From positions 372,001 to 436,000 of the forward strand of contig CAKSMF010000001.1 in assembly GCA_934474025.1 (NCBI GenBank): 64,000 nucleotides of DNA. Reading direction: 5' to 3'. Below, in pieces: positions 24,975 through 34,703 of this stretch. The notes beneath the pieces were generated by a model. The model was not told the origin of the DNA. It did not search any database and saw nothing but the letters and a program-made list of their open reading frames with translations. A program made the translations under genes and the position numbers. Each line of letters begins with the position of its first letter. Within the stretch, counting starts at the first letter, position 1. Source of the DNA: an uncultured Ruminococcus sp. (GTDB taxonomy: Bacteria; Bacillota; Clostridia; Oscillospirales; Ruminococcaceae).

Positions 24975-27900
24975 ATGCAGTGGACTCTTGACCAAAAAAA
25001 TGCAATTGATGCAAGAAATTCTTCTGTTATAGTATCGGCAGCAGCAGGAAGCGGAAAAACTGCGGTTTTAACTGAAAGGCTTGTGCAACTTATTGCTGAT
25101 ACTGAATCCGGAGTGAGAGCTGACAGAATGGTTATTGTTACATTTACTAACGATTCGGCGTCTGAACTTAAAAAACGTCTTGATAAAAAAATCCGTGACC
25201 TCATCAGCGAAAATCCGGATAATACACATCTTGCAAAACAACAGATACTTTTACAGAATGCAAGAATTTCTACTATAAATTCATTCTGTTTTGAACTCAT
25301 AAGAGATAATATTTCAGAACAGGGAATAACTTCGGGTTTTGGTATTCTTGACGAAACAGAAGACAAAATTCTTAAAGCTCAGGCAATGGACGAACTTATA
25401 GAATTTTATAGCGAGAATGAACGTGATAAATTGTCATTTATGTACGATAATTTCTGTATAAAGGGAATAAGACGACTTACCGATGTTATAACAGAAACAG
25501 ACAGGTTTTTGTCATCTGTTTCTTTTCGTGATAAATGGCTTGATACTGCTGTTGATGAATACAAAAAAGATTTTACGCAATCAGTGTATTATAGTATATT
25601 TTTGAAAAAATGTACTCAAAAACTTGAAAAATCTTTAGCTATGGCAGAAGAATGTTTTGACATGGCAGAAGATATGTTCTATGGAAATTCTGAAGATAAG
25701 CAATGCATGAAAACCATTGAACAGTCATCTAAAGAATGCAAGTTGATAAAAAATTTATATAAAATATTTCTTAGCGGAAGGCTTCCGAATGAAACAGAAA
25801 TTAAAAATATTAAGTTTGGCAAACTTGTATCTGTCGGTAAATCTGAATATGATGAAATAATACGAGAGAGATTTAAAACTAATCGTGATATTTACAAGGC
25901 AATCGTGAAAGAAGTATTACAACTTAATGATAAAACGGATTATTATTACAGACTTTCTGCAAAGGTTACGGAAATTCTTGCGGAAATGGTCAGAAAATAT
26001 CAGTCTATTGTATGGGAAAAAAAGTGCAGTAAAAATTCTATAAGTTTTGATGACGGTGAAAGGCTTGCTTTAGAACTTCTGGCCGAAACTGATGAAAATG
26101 GTTGTATAATTCAATCGGAAACAGCTAAGAAAACGGCTGAATTTTATGATATAATCATGATTGATGAATATCAGGATTCAAATAACAAACAGGATATGAT
26201 ATTTAAACTTATTTCAAAAAATTATCGTATTGATGAAAACGGTAATTCTTTGTATGGTGATAATGTTTTTCTTGTTGGTGATGTTAAACAGTCAATATAT
26301 CGTTTCAGACTTGCAAACCCTAAAAACTTTATTGCAACTCTTAAAAATTCAGAAAAATATACATCTGAAAGCAACTGTCCGAACAAAAGTATATTTCTTA
26401 ATAAAAATTTTAGAAGTTCTCCGGAAGTGATAGATTTTATAAATTATGTTTTCAGTAATATAATGTCAGAAAAATGCGGTGATATTGATTATGACGAAGA
26501 TGAAATGCTGTATTTCGGGGCAAGAGCTTATTCAGGCGGTAGGGATTTAAACAGGCTTACACATATATCATTTATAAATGACCAGAACAATGACAATGAC
26601 GAAAATGAAAAAAAATCATCTATAGTATTAAAAAGTGATATCAAGGAAAAACCTAATCCGGAAGCGGTTTTTACAGCACAAAAAATTTATAAAATGCTTC
26701 ATGATGGTACAGAAGTTATTTTAGAGGACGGCACAAAACGTAAATGTATACCCTCTGATTTTTGTATACTTGTACGTAATAATGATTTTATCAATAAATA
26801 TGCAGATGAACTTGAAAAAATCGGCATTCCTGCAAAACCGCATGAAGATTCCGGCTATCTTAAATCCCGTGAAATATCTGTGCTTATCGATTTATTAAGG
26901 ATTATAAGTAATCCGTTGATTGATGTTTCAATGACAGCAGTTATGACTTCACCTATGTATATGTTTGAGATACCAGAAATCGCTTTTATAAAATCCCTTG
27001 ACAGAGAAAAACCTTTGTTTGTAATTATGCTCGGAATTGTTGGTGGTGAATATGAAAACTGTGATATATCACTTGTTCAGAGATGTAAAGATTTTATTGA
27101 TTCATTGGAAAGTTTCCGTCTTGATTCTGTTACTGTGACTGTAGGCGAACTTATCGGAAAAATTTATGATACCACTGATTTTATTTCTGTAATGCAACTT
27201 TATAATGACGGGGAAAAGAAACGTGCTAATCTTCGTACACTTATACAGCACGCAAAAAATTATGAAAAATCATCGTCAGTTGAGGGATTGAGTGGTTTAA
27301 ACGGATTTCTGAGACATATTGACAGAGTTCTTGAAAATGATGATTACAAGCAAGGAAAAGTCTCAGCATCATCAGGCGATTATGTTTCAATAATGACACT
27401 TCATAGTTCAAAGGGTCTGGAATTTACATTTGTGTTTATGGCTGAAAATTCTATAAAATTCAAATACGATTATAAAACAGTTATGTGTTCGCAGGACGGA
27501 AGAATAGGATATATGTTTTATGATTCTTCAACTGCCAAAAAATGTGATACATTTCAGCGTGATATGCTAGTAAGTGAAGGTAAAAGCGATACTATGAGTG
27601 AGGCAATGCGTCTTATGTACGTTGGATTCACAAGGGCTAAACAGAAACTTTTTATAAATCTTAAATTCAATGACACTATATTAACATCTGTAACAAAATT
27701 CGCTGAACAGTATGTATTTAACAATGGTGATATAAGTGATATGATATCTCAGGTGGATAATTTCGGCGAATGGATATGGCTTTGTCTTATGAAACATTCT
27801 GAATTTAAAAATATTGCTGAACATTTTGGAATAATTTCAGATATTTCTTCTGATTATAATGAAAAAATATTTGAATATGAATTTTGTGATAAAATTACAG

Positions 27901-28631
27901 AACAGAAAGTTACAGAACAGAAAGATTATAAAGAAGCAGAACCAGATGATTCTATATGTCAGAAGATAAACAATATTATTTCAAGCAGTTATGATGATAG
28001 TTTATCAAAAATACCTTCAAAATTGAGTGTAACACAGATTACAAGAAAGTTCAGAGAAGAGGAAAAGTTTGATTTTAAATTAAAACGTCCGTCATTTATT
28101 ATGAATGAGGGAAAAATGACAGGCACTGAACGTGGTACAGCTATACATACGTTTTTTCAGTATTGTGATTTTGATAAAGCAATATATAATCCGGCTGACG
28201 AAATAGAGAGAGTCGCAAGCATGGGATATATAAGTTCAGTACAGGCTGAAACAATAGTTCCTGAAAAAATAACAGCATTTTTTGAAAGCAATCTATATAA
28301 ACGCATAGAAAAATCTTTGAATGTATGGCGTGAACGTAAATTTATGGTTGCAATATCTGAACTAAATATTAAAAGCGATATAATGGAAAAATTCAGTAAA
28401 TCAGACGGAATGATAAAAGGTATTATTGACCTTATGTTTGAAGAAAATGACGGTCTTGTTATAGTTGACTATAAATCTGACAGGGGAGTTTCAGAAAAAC
28501 ATCTTGCTGAACGTTACGGAATGCAGATACAGCTTTATAAATCTGCAATAGAACTGACTACCGGAAAAAAAGTAAAAGAAGCATATCTTTACTCTATTGA
28601 AAAGGAAAAATCTATACCAATAGAATTATAA
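24975..28631 (+). CDS. addA: ATP-dependent helicase/nuclease subunit A
   Basis: A 1218-residue UvrD-type 3'-5' helicase with a C-terminal RecB-family nuclease. Walker A is AAAGSGKTA near residue 18; Walker B is MIDEYQDSN at about 393. Further helicase motifs include VGDVKQSIYRFR and LHSSKGLEF. The nuclease motif VDYKSDRG lies near 1165. With AddB it processes broken ends for RecA. AGGAGG-like purines at the end of addB serve as its SD. Terminator shared with htrA. Confidence 0.96.
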   Translation: MQWTLDQKNAIDARNSSVIVSAAAGSGKTAVLTERLVQLIADTESGVRADRMVIVTFTNDSASELKKRLDKKIRDLISENPDNTHLAKQQILLQNARISTINSFCFELIRDNISEQGITSGFGILDETEDKILKAQAMDELIEFYSENERDKLSFMYDNFCIKGIRRLTDVITETDRFLSSVSFRDKWLDTAVDEYKKDFTQSVYYSIFLKKCTQKLEKSLAMAEECFDMAEDMFYGNSEDKQCMKTIEQSSKECKLIKNLYKIFLSGRLPNETEIKNIKFGKLVSVGKSEYDEIIRERFKTNRDIYKAIVKEVLQLNDKTDYYYRLSAKVTEILAEMVRKYQSIVWEKKCSKNSISFDDGERLALELLAETDENGCIIQSETAKKTAEFYDIIMIDEYQDSNNKQDMIFKLISKNYRIDENGNSLYGDNVFLVGDVKQSIYRFRLANPKNFIATLKNSEKYTSESNCPNKSIFLNKNFRSSPEVIDFINYVFSNIMSEKCGDIDYDEDEMLYFGARAYSGGRDLNRLTHISFINDQNNDNDENEKKSSIVLKSDIKEKPNPEAVFTAQKIYKMLHDGTEVILEDGTKRKCIPSDFCILVRNNDFINKYADELEKIGIPAKPHEDSGYLKSREISVLIDLLRIISNPLIDVSMTAVMTSPMYMFEIPEIAFIKSLDREKPLFVIMLGIVGGEYENCDISLVQRCKDFIDSLESFRLDSVTVTVGELIGKIYDTTDFISVMQLYNDGEKKRANLRTLIQHAKNYEKSSSVEGLSGLNGFLRHIDRVLENDDYKQGKVSASSGDYVSIMTLHSSKGLEFTFVFMAENSIKFKYDYKTVMCSQDGRIGYMFYDSSTAKKCDTFQRDMLVSEGKSDTMSEAMRLMYVGFTRAKQKLFINLKFNDTILTSVTKFAEQYVFNNGDISDMISQVDNFGEWIWLCLMKHSEFKNIAEHFGIISDISSDYNEKIFEYEFCDKITEQKVTEQKDYKEAEPDDSICQKINNIISSSYDDSLSKIPSKLSVTQITRKFREEEKFDFKLKRPSFIMNEGKMTGTERGTAIHTFFQYCDFDKAIYNPADEIERVASMGYISSVQAETIVPEKITAFFESNLYKRIEKSLNVWRERKFMVAISELNIKSDIMEKFSKSDGMIKGIIDLMFEENDGLVIVDYKSDRGVSEKHLAERYGMQIQLYKSAIELTTGKKVKEAYLYSIEKEKSIPIEL

Positions 28632-28640
28632 AAAAAGCAC

Positions 28641-28675
28641 TAAAGCCGTTCCTTTTTTGTAAGGGAACGGCTTTA
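28641..28675. terminator. Bidirectional terminator between addA and htrA
   Basis: TAAAGCCGTTCC and GGAACGGCTTTA form a 12-bp stem. On the minus strand it is followed by GTGC and a T run, so it serves htrA best. Confidence 0.85.
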
Positions 28676-28714
28676 ATGAAAGTAAGGAGAAGTATATTAA
28701 GAAGAACGCTTTAA

Positions 28715-30100
28715 TTAATTATCATCAACGCTTGTTTCATCATTAAAAGGAGTACCTTTATCAGCGTTGGCTTCTTGTAAAACGAGCTCAATTTGTATAT
28801 CTTCACCGGCTCTTGTAATTGTAAGTTTAAGAGTTTCACCGGCTTTGTGATTGTTTTTAATAGTGTTGAGTTCCTCAGCGGTTGTAATCGGTTCTCCGTC
28901 AGCATCTATAATGACATCGCCCTTTTGTATTCCGGCGAGGTCAGCTGAACCACCCTCCTGAACGTCCTGAACGTATACGCCAAGTGGGATATCATAGTAA
29001 CGTGAAACTGATTCAGTCACATCGACTGTTGAAATACCTATCTGAGGTCTGCCCTTAACGTATTTGTAATTTATAAGGTCATCAATTATAACTTTAGCAT
29101 CATCAATAGGAATAGCAAAACCAAGTCCTTCAACGCTTGCAGAACCGTAACTTGATGACATTTTAGCAGAATTTATTCCAATAACCTGTCCTGAACTATT
29201 AAGAAGAGGTCCGCCGGAGTTACCGGAATTTATAGCTGCATCTGTTTGAATAAGTGTCATACTTTTTTCATTTATATCAATTTTTCTGTTTTTAGCAGAA
29301 ACAATACCGCTTGTTACAGAACCAAAAAGTTCAAAACCGAGAGGATTTCCTACTGCTATTACAAGTTCGCCTACTCTTAAATCGTCGCTATCGCCGAATT
29401 CTGCCGGAGTAAGACCAGTTTCATTAACTTTTAATACAGCTAAGTCTGTTTCAGTATCATAAGCTATAATTTTAGCGTCGTGTTCGCTTTCATCACTGAA
29501 TACTACTGAAACTTCAGTAGCTTCACCGCAATTATATTCAGAGTCGTCACAAATAACGTGTGCATTTGTGATAATGTATCCGTCTTCCGACATTACAATT
29601 CCTGTACCGGTAGCATGAATTTCTTGGGTTTCAGCTTGTTGAGGTGTGCCGAATCCCCAGCCCCAGCCACCCATACTGCTGTAATCTGGAGTGTATTCAA
29701 AAGTAGAAGCTACTCCGACAACTGATGGCATAATTGTATCAACTATATCCGGAAGTGATTTAGCATCTGTACGTGCAGCAATATCAATAAGACTTGGAAT
29801 ATCTTCACTTTCTGCACTTGTTGTAACGGAACTTTCAGGTAAGCTTTGTTGTACTAATGCTTTTGAGGGTTCTGTATCGCTATTGCTATCAAAATCTGAT
29901 ACCTGAAGTTTATCGGCATTCATATACTTGTATACCTGTACAGAGCCTCCGCCGACAACTACCATTGACAATACAAAAGCAATTACTTTAAGCCCTGTAT
30001 GTTTTTTAGGTTTTTTCGGACTGGAATTATTCTCATAAATAAAAGATGATGAATTCTGTTTATTATTTTCATCATTGTTGAATGGGTAATTATCTGACAT
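28715..30100 (-). CDS. HtrA/DegP-like serine protease with PDZ domain
   Basis: A membrane-anchored surface protease, 461 residues. A cytosolic Asn/Ser-rich N-terminus is followed by one transmembrane helix (about 36-58). The trypsin-like domain has His181 (ITNAHV), Asp219 (TETDLAVLKV) and Ser295 (NSGNSGGP). One PDZ domain covers about 360-440, and the tail is acidic. Members degrade or refold misfolded exported proteins. The ATG at 30100 has AAAGGAAG; an ATG 24 bases earlier lacks an SD. Monocistronic. Confidence 0.94.
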   Translation of the reverse strand: MSDNYPFNNDENNKQNSSSFIYENNSSPKKPKKHTGLKVIAFVLSMVVVGGGSVQVYKYMNADKLQVSDFDSNSDTEPSKALVQQSLPESSVTTSAESEDIPSLIDIAARTDAKSLPDIVDTIMPSVVGVASTFEYTPDYSSMGGWGWGFGTPQQAETQEIHATGTGIVMSEDGYIITNAHVICDDSEYNCGEATEVSVVFSDESEHDAKIIAYDTETDLAVLKVNETGLTPAEFGDSDDLRVGELVIAVGNPLGFELFGSVTSGIVSAKNRKIDINEKSMTLIQTDAAINSGNSGGPLLNSSGQVIGINSAKMSSSYGSASVEGLGFAIPIDDAKVIIDDLINYKYVKGRPQIGISTVDVTESVSRYYDIPLGVYVQDVQEGGSADLAGIQKGDVIIDADGEPITTAEELNTIKNNHKAGETLKLTITRAGEDIQIELVLQEANADKGTPFNDETSVDDN

Positions 30101-30214
30101 AAGAAACTTCCTTTCCGGGTTCATTTATTCTGTAATTATTATTATAAACATTTATGTGATAAAAATATGATAACATATAGAAAAAAACAGCATTTATTGT
30201 GAAATATGAAGAAA

Positions 30215-30240
30215 AAGAACAGATTTTAAAACCTGTTCTT
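30215..30240. terminator. Terminator after the thioesterase gene
   Basis: AAGAACAG and CTGTTCTT pair around a 10-nt loop, followed by TTT on both strands. Confidence 0.8.
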
Positions 30241-30256
30241 TTTAACTAATTAAGAA

Positions 30257-30649
30257 TTATTTAATTTTTGAATAAGTTTTATCAGTGAATCTTGTACCAT
30301 TTACAAGGAAACGCTTGTGAGTTCCCTCACCGATTAAACCGCTTTCGTCAAATGCCTTTACATTGAATACAAACTCACGTCCGTTTATTTCTGTAAGAAC
30401 TGCTTCGGCGGTAACTTTCATTCCAAGTGGAGTGGCTGAAACGTGTTTTACATTGATTTCAGTACCGACGGTTGTTTCATCGTTTTCAAGATATTCAGCA
30501 AGACAATTGCAAGCGGACTTTTCTATAAGTGCAACCATACATGGTGTTGCGAATACTTTAAGACTGCCACTTTCTACATTAACAGCGAGTTCTTTTTCTG
30601 ATACATTAAGTTCAGCAGAACCGGAAATATTTGTTGTTAAATCTTTCAT
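30257..30649 (-). CDS. Hotdog-fold thioesterase, FlK-like
   Basis: A 130-residue protein resembling the thioesterase family that includes fluoroacetyl-CoA thioesterase FlK. Visible family features are the ATPCMVALIE segment (about 35-44), the EKSAC helix start, and HVSATPLGMKV in the central strand. The natural substrate is unknown; many members hydrolyse short acyl-CoAs. Its ATG overlaps the stop of the LtaS-like gene (TAATG), so it is translated by coupling, an unusual pairing. Confidence 0.8.
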   Translation of the reverse strand: MKDLTTNISGSAELNVSEKELAVNVESGSLKVFATPCMVALIEKSACNCLAEYLENDETTVGTEINVKHVSATPLGMKVTAEAVLTEINGREFVFNVKAFDESGLIGEGTHKRFLVNGTRFTDKTYSKIK

Positions 30650-32499
30650 TATTTTTCCTCCTCAGTGGTAAGTTCTTCCTCCGGTATAGGACAAGGCGAA
30701 TAAACATCACCTATTACTCGGTCATAAGTAAGCATATCAAGTTCTTCGTTTCTTGGAACATCACTTGCATATTCTTCGGAATAAACAGGGATTGTTTTCA
30801 TGTAATTCATCATGGTATCGATAAATGCATCATGCGGAGCGTCAATAATATTCATGAGAACATAAGGCATATAGAAGAATGATACATTTTCCTTTGGAAC
30901 AGATGAATAATCAGCATCATAGTTGCTCCATAAGAAATAACGCTGTTCATAAAGCTTGCTACAGTTTGAACCGTTAAGACCAAGCTGATTATAAACGCTT
31001 GTTTCACCTCTGAGTGACGGGAAATGGTCACCTACGAAAAATACTAAAGTAGGTTCATCAATTTGTTTGAGTTCGTCAAGAAATTCTGTAAGACCTTCAT
31101 TAGTATGCTGAATCCATGTAAGATAGTTTGTAATTTCGTCACCGTCACCTAAATTGTAAGGCTGATGATTCTGCATAGTTGTTGTATGAATATAAATCGG
31201 GTCATCAGTAGTTTTTACAAGGTCGATAAGCTGATTGAAAACAGTCTTGTCATCAACATAAGTTCCGAAATGTTCAACAGGTACTGTAAAATCTGATTCG
31301 CCTGTCTGGTCATTGTGGAAAATCATTTTGTCAAAACCAAATTTACCATAAATTCTTGAACGGCTGTAAAAACTGCTCTGGAATGGGTGAACATAAGCTG
31401 TTGAATATCCCCAGCTTTTATAATATTGTGCAAGAGCAGGTTGTTCACGGTCAGCAAGTTCTCTTTGAGGCATATTAGGAGTATTTATTCCACGAACCGG
31501 AAGCCCGAAAAGAAGTTCAAATTCTGAACGAACAGTCCAGCTTGCGTAAGTAGGAGTAATAGTAGTACCGGTATAACCTTCACTGCAAGCTTTATCAAAA
31601 CCTTCATAATACTTGTCATCTATGTTAAGTTCGTCAAATGCTCTGAAATCGGCATAAGATTCACTCATGATTACTATTACATTAGGTTTTTCACCACCAT
31701 TGAAATCATTGTTGGTAGTTGGAGTTTCATCAACAATTTCTGTAACATGTTCATCATCATAGTTTTCAGGTTCAGTAAGGCGATTAGCATAGCTTTCAGA
31801 TGCAGTCTGAACTATGAATGCCAGAAAACTGTTGCTTTGAAATTTTTCATTAAGTTTGAAAGTATTTGTAGCAGATGTAGTATCTATTCCGAAAGCTTTA
31901 TAAATTGGTGAATAGAATGCCGGTATAAGAATAAGTCCGGCAAATGGAATTACACAAGCACAGGCTGTAATTACACGTTTAATGGGTTTAAGTCTGAATT
32001 TAGGATTGAAATAGTATGCAAGCACTATAAAGGCTATCACTATCAAACAGTAAATAACAAGCCTTGGTGTTATCTTTATGTAAGCAAAGGATTTAAGACT
32101 TTTAACACTACGAACAAGTTTCATATCTGAAAGTATAAGATGATTTCCATTAGTGCCATATTTGAAAAGTTCTGTTATACTCAAAGCCATATATACAAAA
32201 CTTTGTACTGCTATTGAAATCCACCCTGAACGAAAAAGTGCTAACAAAAATACAAACAAAATCGATGTTAAAAATAAGTCAAATAAAATAACTGATGGTC
32301 TGTTGACAAGGAATTCAAAATAAGGAACGACTCCTTTAAACTGGTTGATTTCCGCCATACTCATTATAAATAGTGGAAAAATCAGCATAATTATAAGATT
32401 GATTTTGGGGTGTAATTCTGTTTTTTTGTTTCGATTTTCCTGAAATAATTTAAAACGTTCTTTGAAATTCTTTTTTTCAACAATAGAATCTTTTGCCAT
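30649..32499 (-). CDS. LtaS-like phosphoglycerol transferase (sulfatase fold)
   Basis: A 616-residue polytopic membrane enzyme with about five N-terminal helices and an extracellular sulfatase-fold domain from about residue 270. Motifs seen are NVIVIMSESY at the first metal site, SWTVRSEFELLFG with the likely nucleophile Thr, and FVGDHFPSL with metal ligands. LtaS-family enzymes transfer phosphoglycerol from phosphatidylglycerol to lipoteichoic acid or other acceptors. The ATG at 32499 follows GGAGG; earlier in-frame starts do not. Upstream promoter at 32529-32557. Confidence 0.88.
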   Translation of the reverse strand: MAKDSIVEKKNFKERFKLFQENRNKKTELHPKINLIIMLIFPLFIMSMAEINQFKGVVPYFEFLVNRPSVILFDLFLTSILFVFLLALFRSGWISIAVQSFVYMALSITELFKYGTNGNHLILSDMKLVRSVKSLKSFAYIKITPRLVIYCLIVIAFIVLAYYFNPKFRLKPIKRVITACACVIPFAGLILIPAFYSPIYKAFGIDTTSATNTFKLNEKFQSNSFLAFIVQTASESYANRLTEPENYDDEHVTEIVDETPTTNNDFNGGEKPNVIVIMSESYADFRAFDELNIDDKYYEGFDKACSEGYTGTTITPTYASWTVRSEFELLFGLPVRGINTPNMPQRELADREQPALAQYYKSWGYSTAYVHPFQSSFYSRSRIYGKFGFDKMIFHNDQTGESDFTVPVEHFGTYVDDKTVFNQLIDLVKTTDDPIYIHTTTMQNHQPYNLGDGDEITNYLTWIQHTNEGLTEFLDELKQIDEPTLVFFVGDHFPSLRGETSVYNQLGLNGSNCSKLYEQRYFLWSNYDADYSSVPKENVSFFYMPYVLMNIIDAPHDAFIDTMMNYMKTIPVYSEEYASDVPRNEELDMLTYDRVIGDVYSPCPIPEEELTTEEEK

Positions 32500-32528
32500 T
32501 AAATATCCTCCTTGTAAAGAATATATCA

Positions 32529-32557
32529 AATATATCATAAGTTAAGGAAAAATTCAA
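32529..32557 (-). promoter_or_regulatory. Promoter of the LtaS-like gene
   Basis: TTGAAT (32557-32552), 17 bp, TATATT (32534-32529). Confidence 0.6.
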
Positions 32558-32648
32558 TATATATAGGTAAAATATCATCTTTTTATCACGTAATTCAGCG
32601 GTTTAGTAATTATGCACGTAAAAAAAGGTTTGTTTTTGTGAAATATTA

Positions 32649-33402
32649 CTATACTTTCAGCCAACCTTTTTTTACTGCATCTTCGATAACTAAGTTTATA
32701 ACTTCGGCAAGTTCCGCAGAGATATCGGAAGTATTCTTGTTACGTGCAGAAACTTGTTTTCCATAAACTCCATGCTCTTTCCATTAAATTCCGGATTTTA
32801 AGTAATTCAAAAGGATAGGCTGAAGTTTGTCAAGTACTCCTGCAAACTTAGCTTCATTTGTGTTTGCGTCTTCAAATTCTCTCCATAGTCCGTAAAACTC
32901 TTGTTTTTGATTTTCAGGAAGAAGTCCGAAAACTTTCTGAGCAGAATTTTCTTCACGTTCTGCCTTGGTGGAATTGGCTTTTTCGTCATAACAGTAAGTA
33001 TCACCTGCATAAGTTTCCACAACGTCATGAATAAGTAACATTTTTATTACTTTGAAAATATCTGTTTCAGAATCGGCGTATTCCTGTAAAAGAAAAGCCA
33101 TTACTGCAATGTGCCAACTGTGTTCAGCGTCATTTTCTTTTCTATCCTCATGAAGAATGTAAGTTTGTCTGTAAAGATTTTTCATTTTGTCGAGTTCAAC
33201 AAAACTTTGAATTCCCCGCTTCTTTAAGTGGCGGACATTGTAAAACGGCAGTGGGAGCGGAAAGAATTGGTATCTCCCACTGACATGAAATCAATACGCT
33301 TTACAGATTCTTCAAAATATGATATACTGAATATGACATTATAAGTTAGGGAGGTCATGGACAGAATGCCCTGTGAATTAAAACAAGTCGTTTAGAAATC
33401 AT
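32649..33402 (-). pseudogene. HD-domain phosphohydrolase pseudogene (insertion plus nonsense codon)
   Basis: The gene starts at 33402 with AGGAGG and an ATGA overlap with the upstream membrane-protein gene. After 16 bases it is broken by the 187-bp element at 33200-33386. Removing the element gives an in-frame MISKRLELDKMKNLYRQT start. The HD motifs are NDAEHSWH and LLIHDVVE, as in YfbR/HDDC2-like nucleotidases or phosphohydrolases. A TAA at 32784-32786 truncates it, yet the same frame stays open for another 44 codons (WKEHGVYG ... KKGWLKV) to a TAG at 32649. So there are two independent lesions. A residual frame from an internal ATG spans 32784-33185. Confidence 0.85.
33200..33386 (+). mobile_element. 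187-bp non-autonomous IS200/IS605-like element, copy 2
   Basis: Second copy, in the same plus-strand orientation as copy 1 but antisense to its host gene. It follows TTCAA (33195-33199) with no target duplication. The palindromes are cleaner here: CCGCTTCTTTAAGTGGCGG (33216-33234), and AGTGGGAG with CTCCCACT (a perfect 8-bp arm pair). The right-end pair is AGGG...CCCT. The internal promoter is weakened (TTTACA, 17 bp, TATACT). A short frame, MDRMPCELKQVV, runs through the right end. Confidence 0.75.
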
Positions 33403-33851
33403 GATATCCTCCTTTTATTTGAAAAGTGTTTTACAATAGCATAAATTATATGGAAAATAGTAGCTATAAGAACAAATCCTCCTATTGTAAAAAATGCATA
33501 TATAAAATATTCAATACCATTCAGACATAAAAAAACACAACCTTTGCATGAATTACTTATTATGTATGTGTGATTATTGACCATACAACATATAATGAAT
33601 GCTAATATAATGCTGAATGATAAAAATCCTGCAAACCATAAAAATATTTTTATAAGTGCTGGTTTGTTTTTCAGATAAATTATAATATAAATAATTGATA
33701 AAATTAATGGTACTGCAAAACAAGCTATAAAGCCTGTACAAGATTCTACTTTAAGGATAAATTCATCAAAAGCATCACAGATAGTAACTATAATCCATAT
33801 CAGAACTCCCACTAATGCACCGTTTATAAAATATTTTTGTAATTTGTCCAT
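33399..33851 (-). CDS. Hypothetical four-helix membrane protein
   Basis: A 150-residue protein that I do not recognise. It has four hydrophobic helices (about 10-26, 40-60, 70-90, 115-140), a Cys-containing loop (SNSCKGC) between helices 3 and 4, and a basic C-terminus. Its stop overlaps the ATG of the broken HD gene, and it lies 11 bp after the SDR gene, so the three form one operon. Confidence 0.75.
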   Translation of the reverse strand: MDKLQKYFINGALVGVLIWIIVTICDAFDEFILKVESCTGFIACFAVPLILSIIYIIIYLKNKPALIKIFLWFAGFLSFSIILAFIICCMVNNHTYIISNSCKGCVFLCLNGIEYFIYAFFTIGGFVLIATIFHIIYAIVKHFSNKRRIS

Positions 33852-33862
33852 AAAATCCCACC

Positions 33863-34567
33863 TTAAATAACCATACCACCATTTACAGAAATAACCTGTC
33901 CCGTAATGTATTCAGCCATATCCGACGCTAAAAAACTTATACAATCGGCAACGTGTTCAGGTTTCCCAAAAAATCCTAATGGTATTTCTTCTTTTATTTC
34001 GTTTAGTTCTTCATTAGTAAATCGGCTGTTCATTTCGGTCATTATGAATCCTGGTGAAACGCAATTTACACGGATTCCAGAGGGTGCAACTTCTTTTGCC
34101 AAAGCTTTTGTAAATCCTATTATACCGGCTTTAGTTGCTGAATAGTCTACTTCACATGATGCTCCGACTTCCCCCCACATTGACGAAACATTTATAATGC
34201 AACCGCATTTTTCACGAATCATGGCAGGAAGAAATGCTCTTGAACAGTTAAGAGTACCGCCTAAATTTATATCCATTATGCGAGATGATTTTTCATGTGA
34301 AATTCCTGTAAATAAATCAATTTCGGATATCCCTGCATTGTTTATCAGCAAATCTATTTTACCTATTTGTTTGGCTATTTTTTCAACTTCTTCAATATTG
34401 GATACATCAAATTTTATTGGTTCTCCGGAAATCTCTTTAGCAAGTTTTTCAGCTTTTTCTTCTGAATGAACATAATTTATCATTACATGGTAGCCGTTCG
34501 CCGAAAGTCTGCGACAAATTGCTTGACCTATTCCGCCAGTGCCACCGGTTACAAGTGCTTTTTTCAT
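33863..34567 (-). CDS. SDR-family oxidoreductase, FabG-like
   Basis: A 234-residue short-chain dehydrogenase. The nucleotide-binding motif is TGGTGGIG (7-14), NNAG follows, Ser is in INVSSMWG, and the catalytic YSATK is present. PGFIMTEM and a C-terminal NGGMVI fit 3-oxoacyl-ACP reductase-like enzymes. No fatty-acid genes are nearby, so the substrate is open. First gene of the operon with the membrane protein and HD pseudogene. Confidence 0.85.
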   Translation of the reverse strand: MKKALVTGGTGGIGQAICRRLSANGYHVMINYVHSEEKAEKLAKEISGEPIKFDVSNIEEVEKIAKQIGKIDLLINNAGISEIDLFTGISHEKSSRIMDINLGGTLNCSRAFLPAMIREKCGCIINVSSMWGEVGASCEVDYSATKAGIIGFTKALAKEVAPSGIRVNCVSPGFIMTEMNSRFTNEELNEIKEEIPLGFFGKPEHVADCISFLASDMAEYITGQVISVNGGMVI

Positions 34568-34640
34568 TTGATAGTCAATCCTTTCTATTTTGTGTATAAT
34601 AATTATATCATATTTGAAAATAAAAATCCAGTTATAATAC

Positions 34641-34669
34641 TTGAATTATTTATTTATACATGGTATAAT
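34641..34669 (+). promoter_or_regulatory. Promoter of the DUF896-cdd operon
   Basis: TTGAAT, 17 bp, TATAAT, 34 bases before the DUF896 ATG. Confidence 0.75.
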
Positions 34670-34703
34670 CAAATTAATACCTAAAAATAAGAGGAGTTTT
34701 TAT

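Noticed and set aside
32784..33185. Complete 133-residue HD protein
   Set aside because: Both ends are artificial: the start is internal to the family fold and the stop is followed by homologous-looking codons in the same frame.
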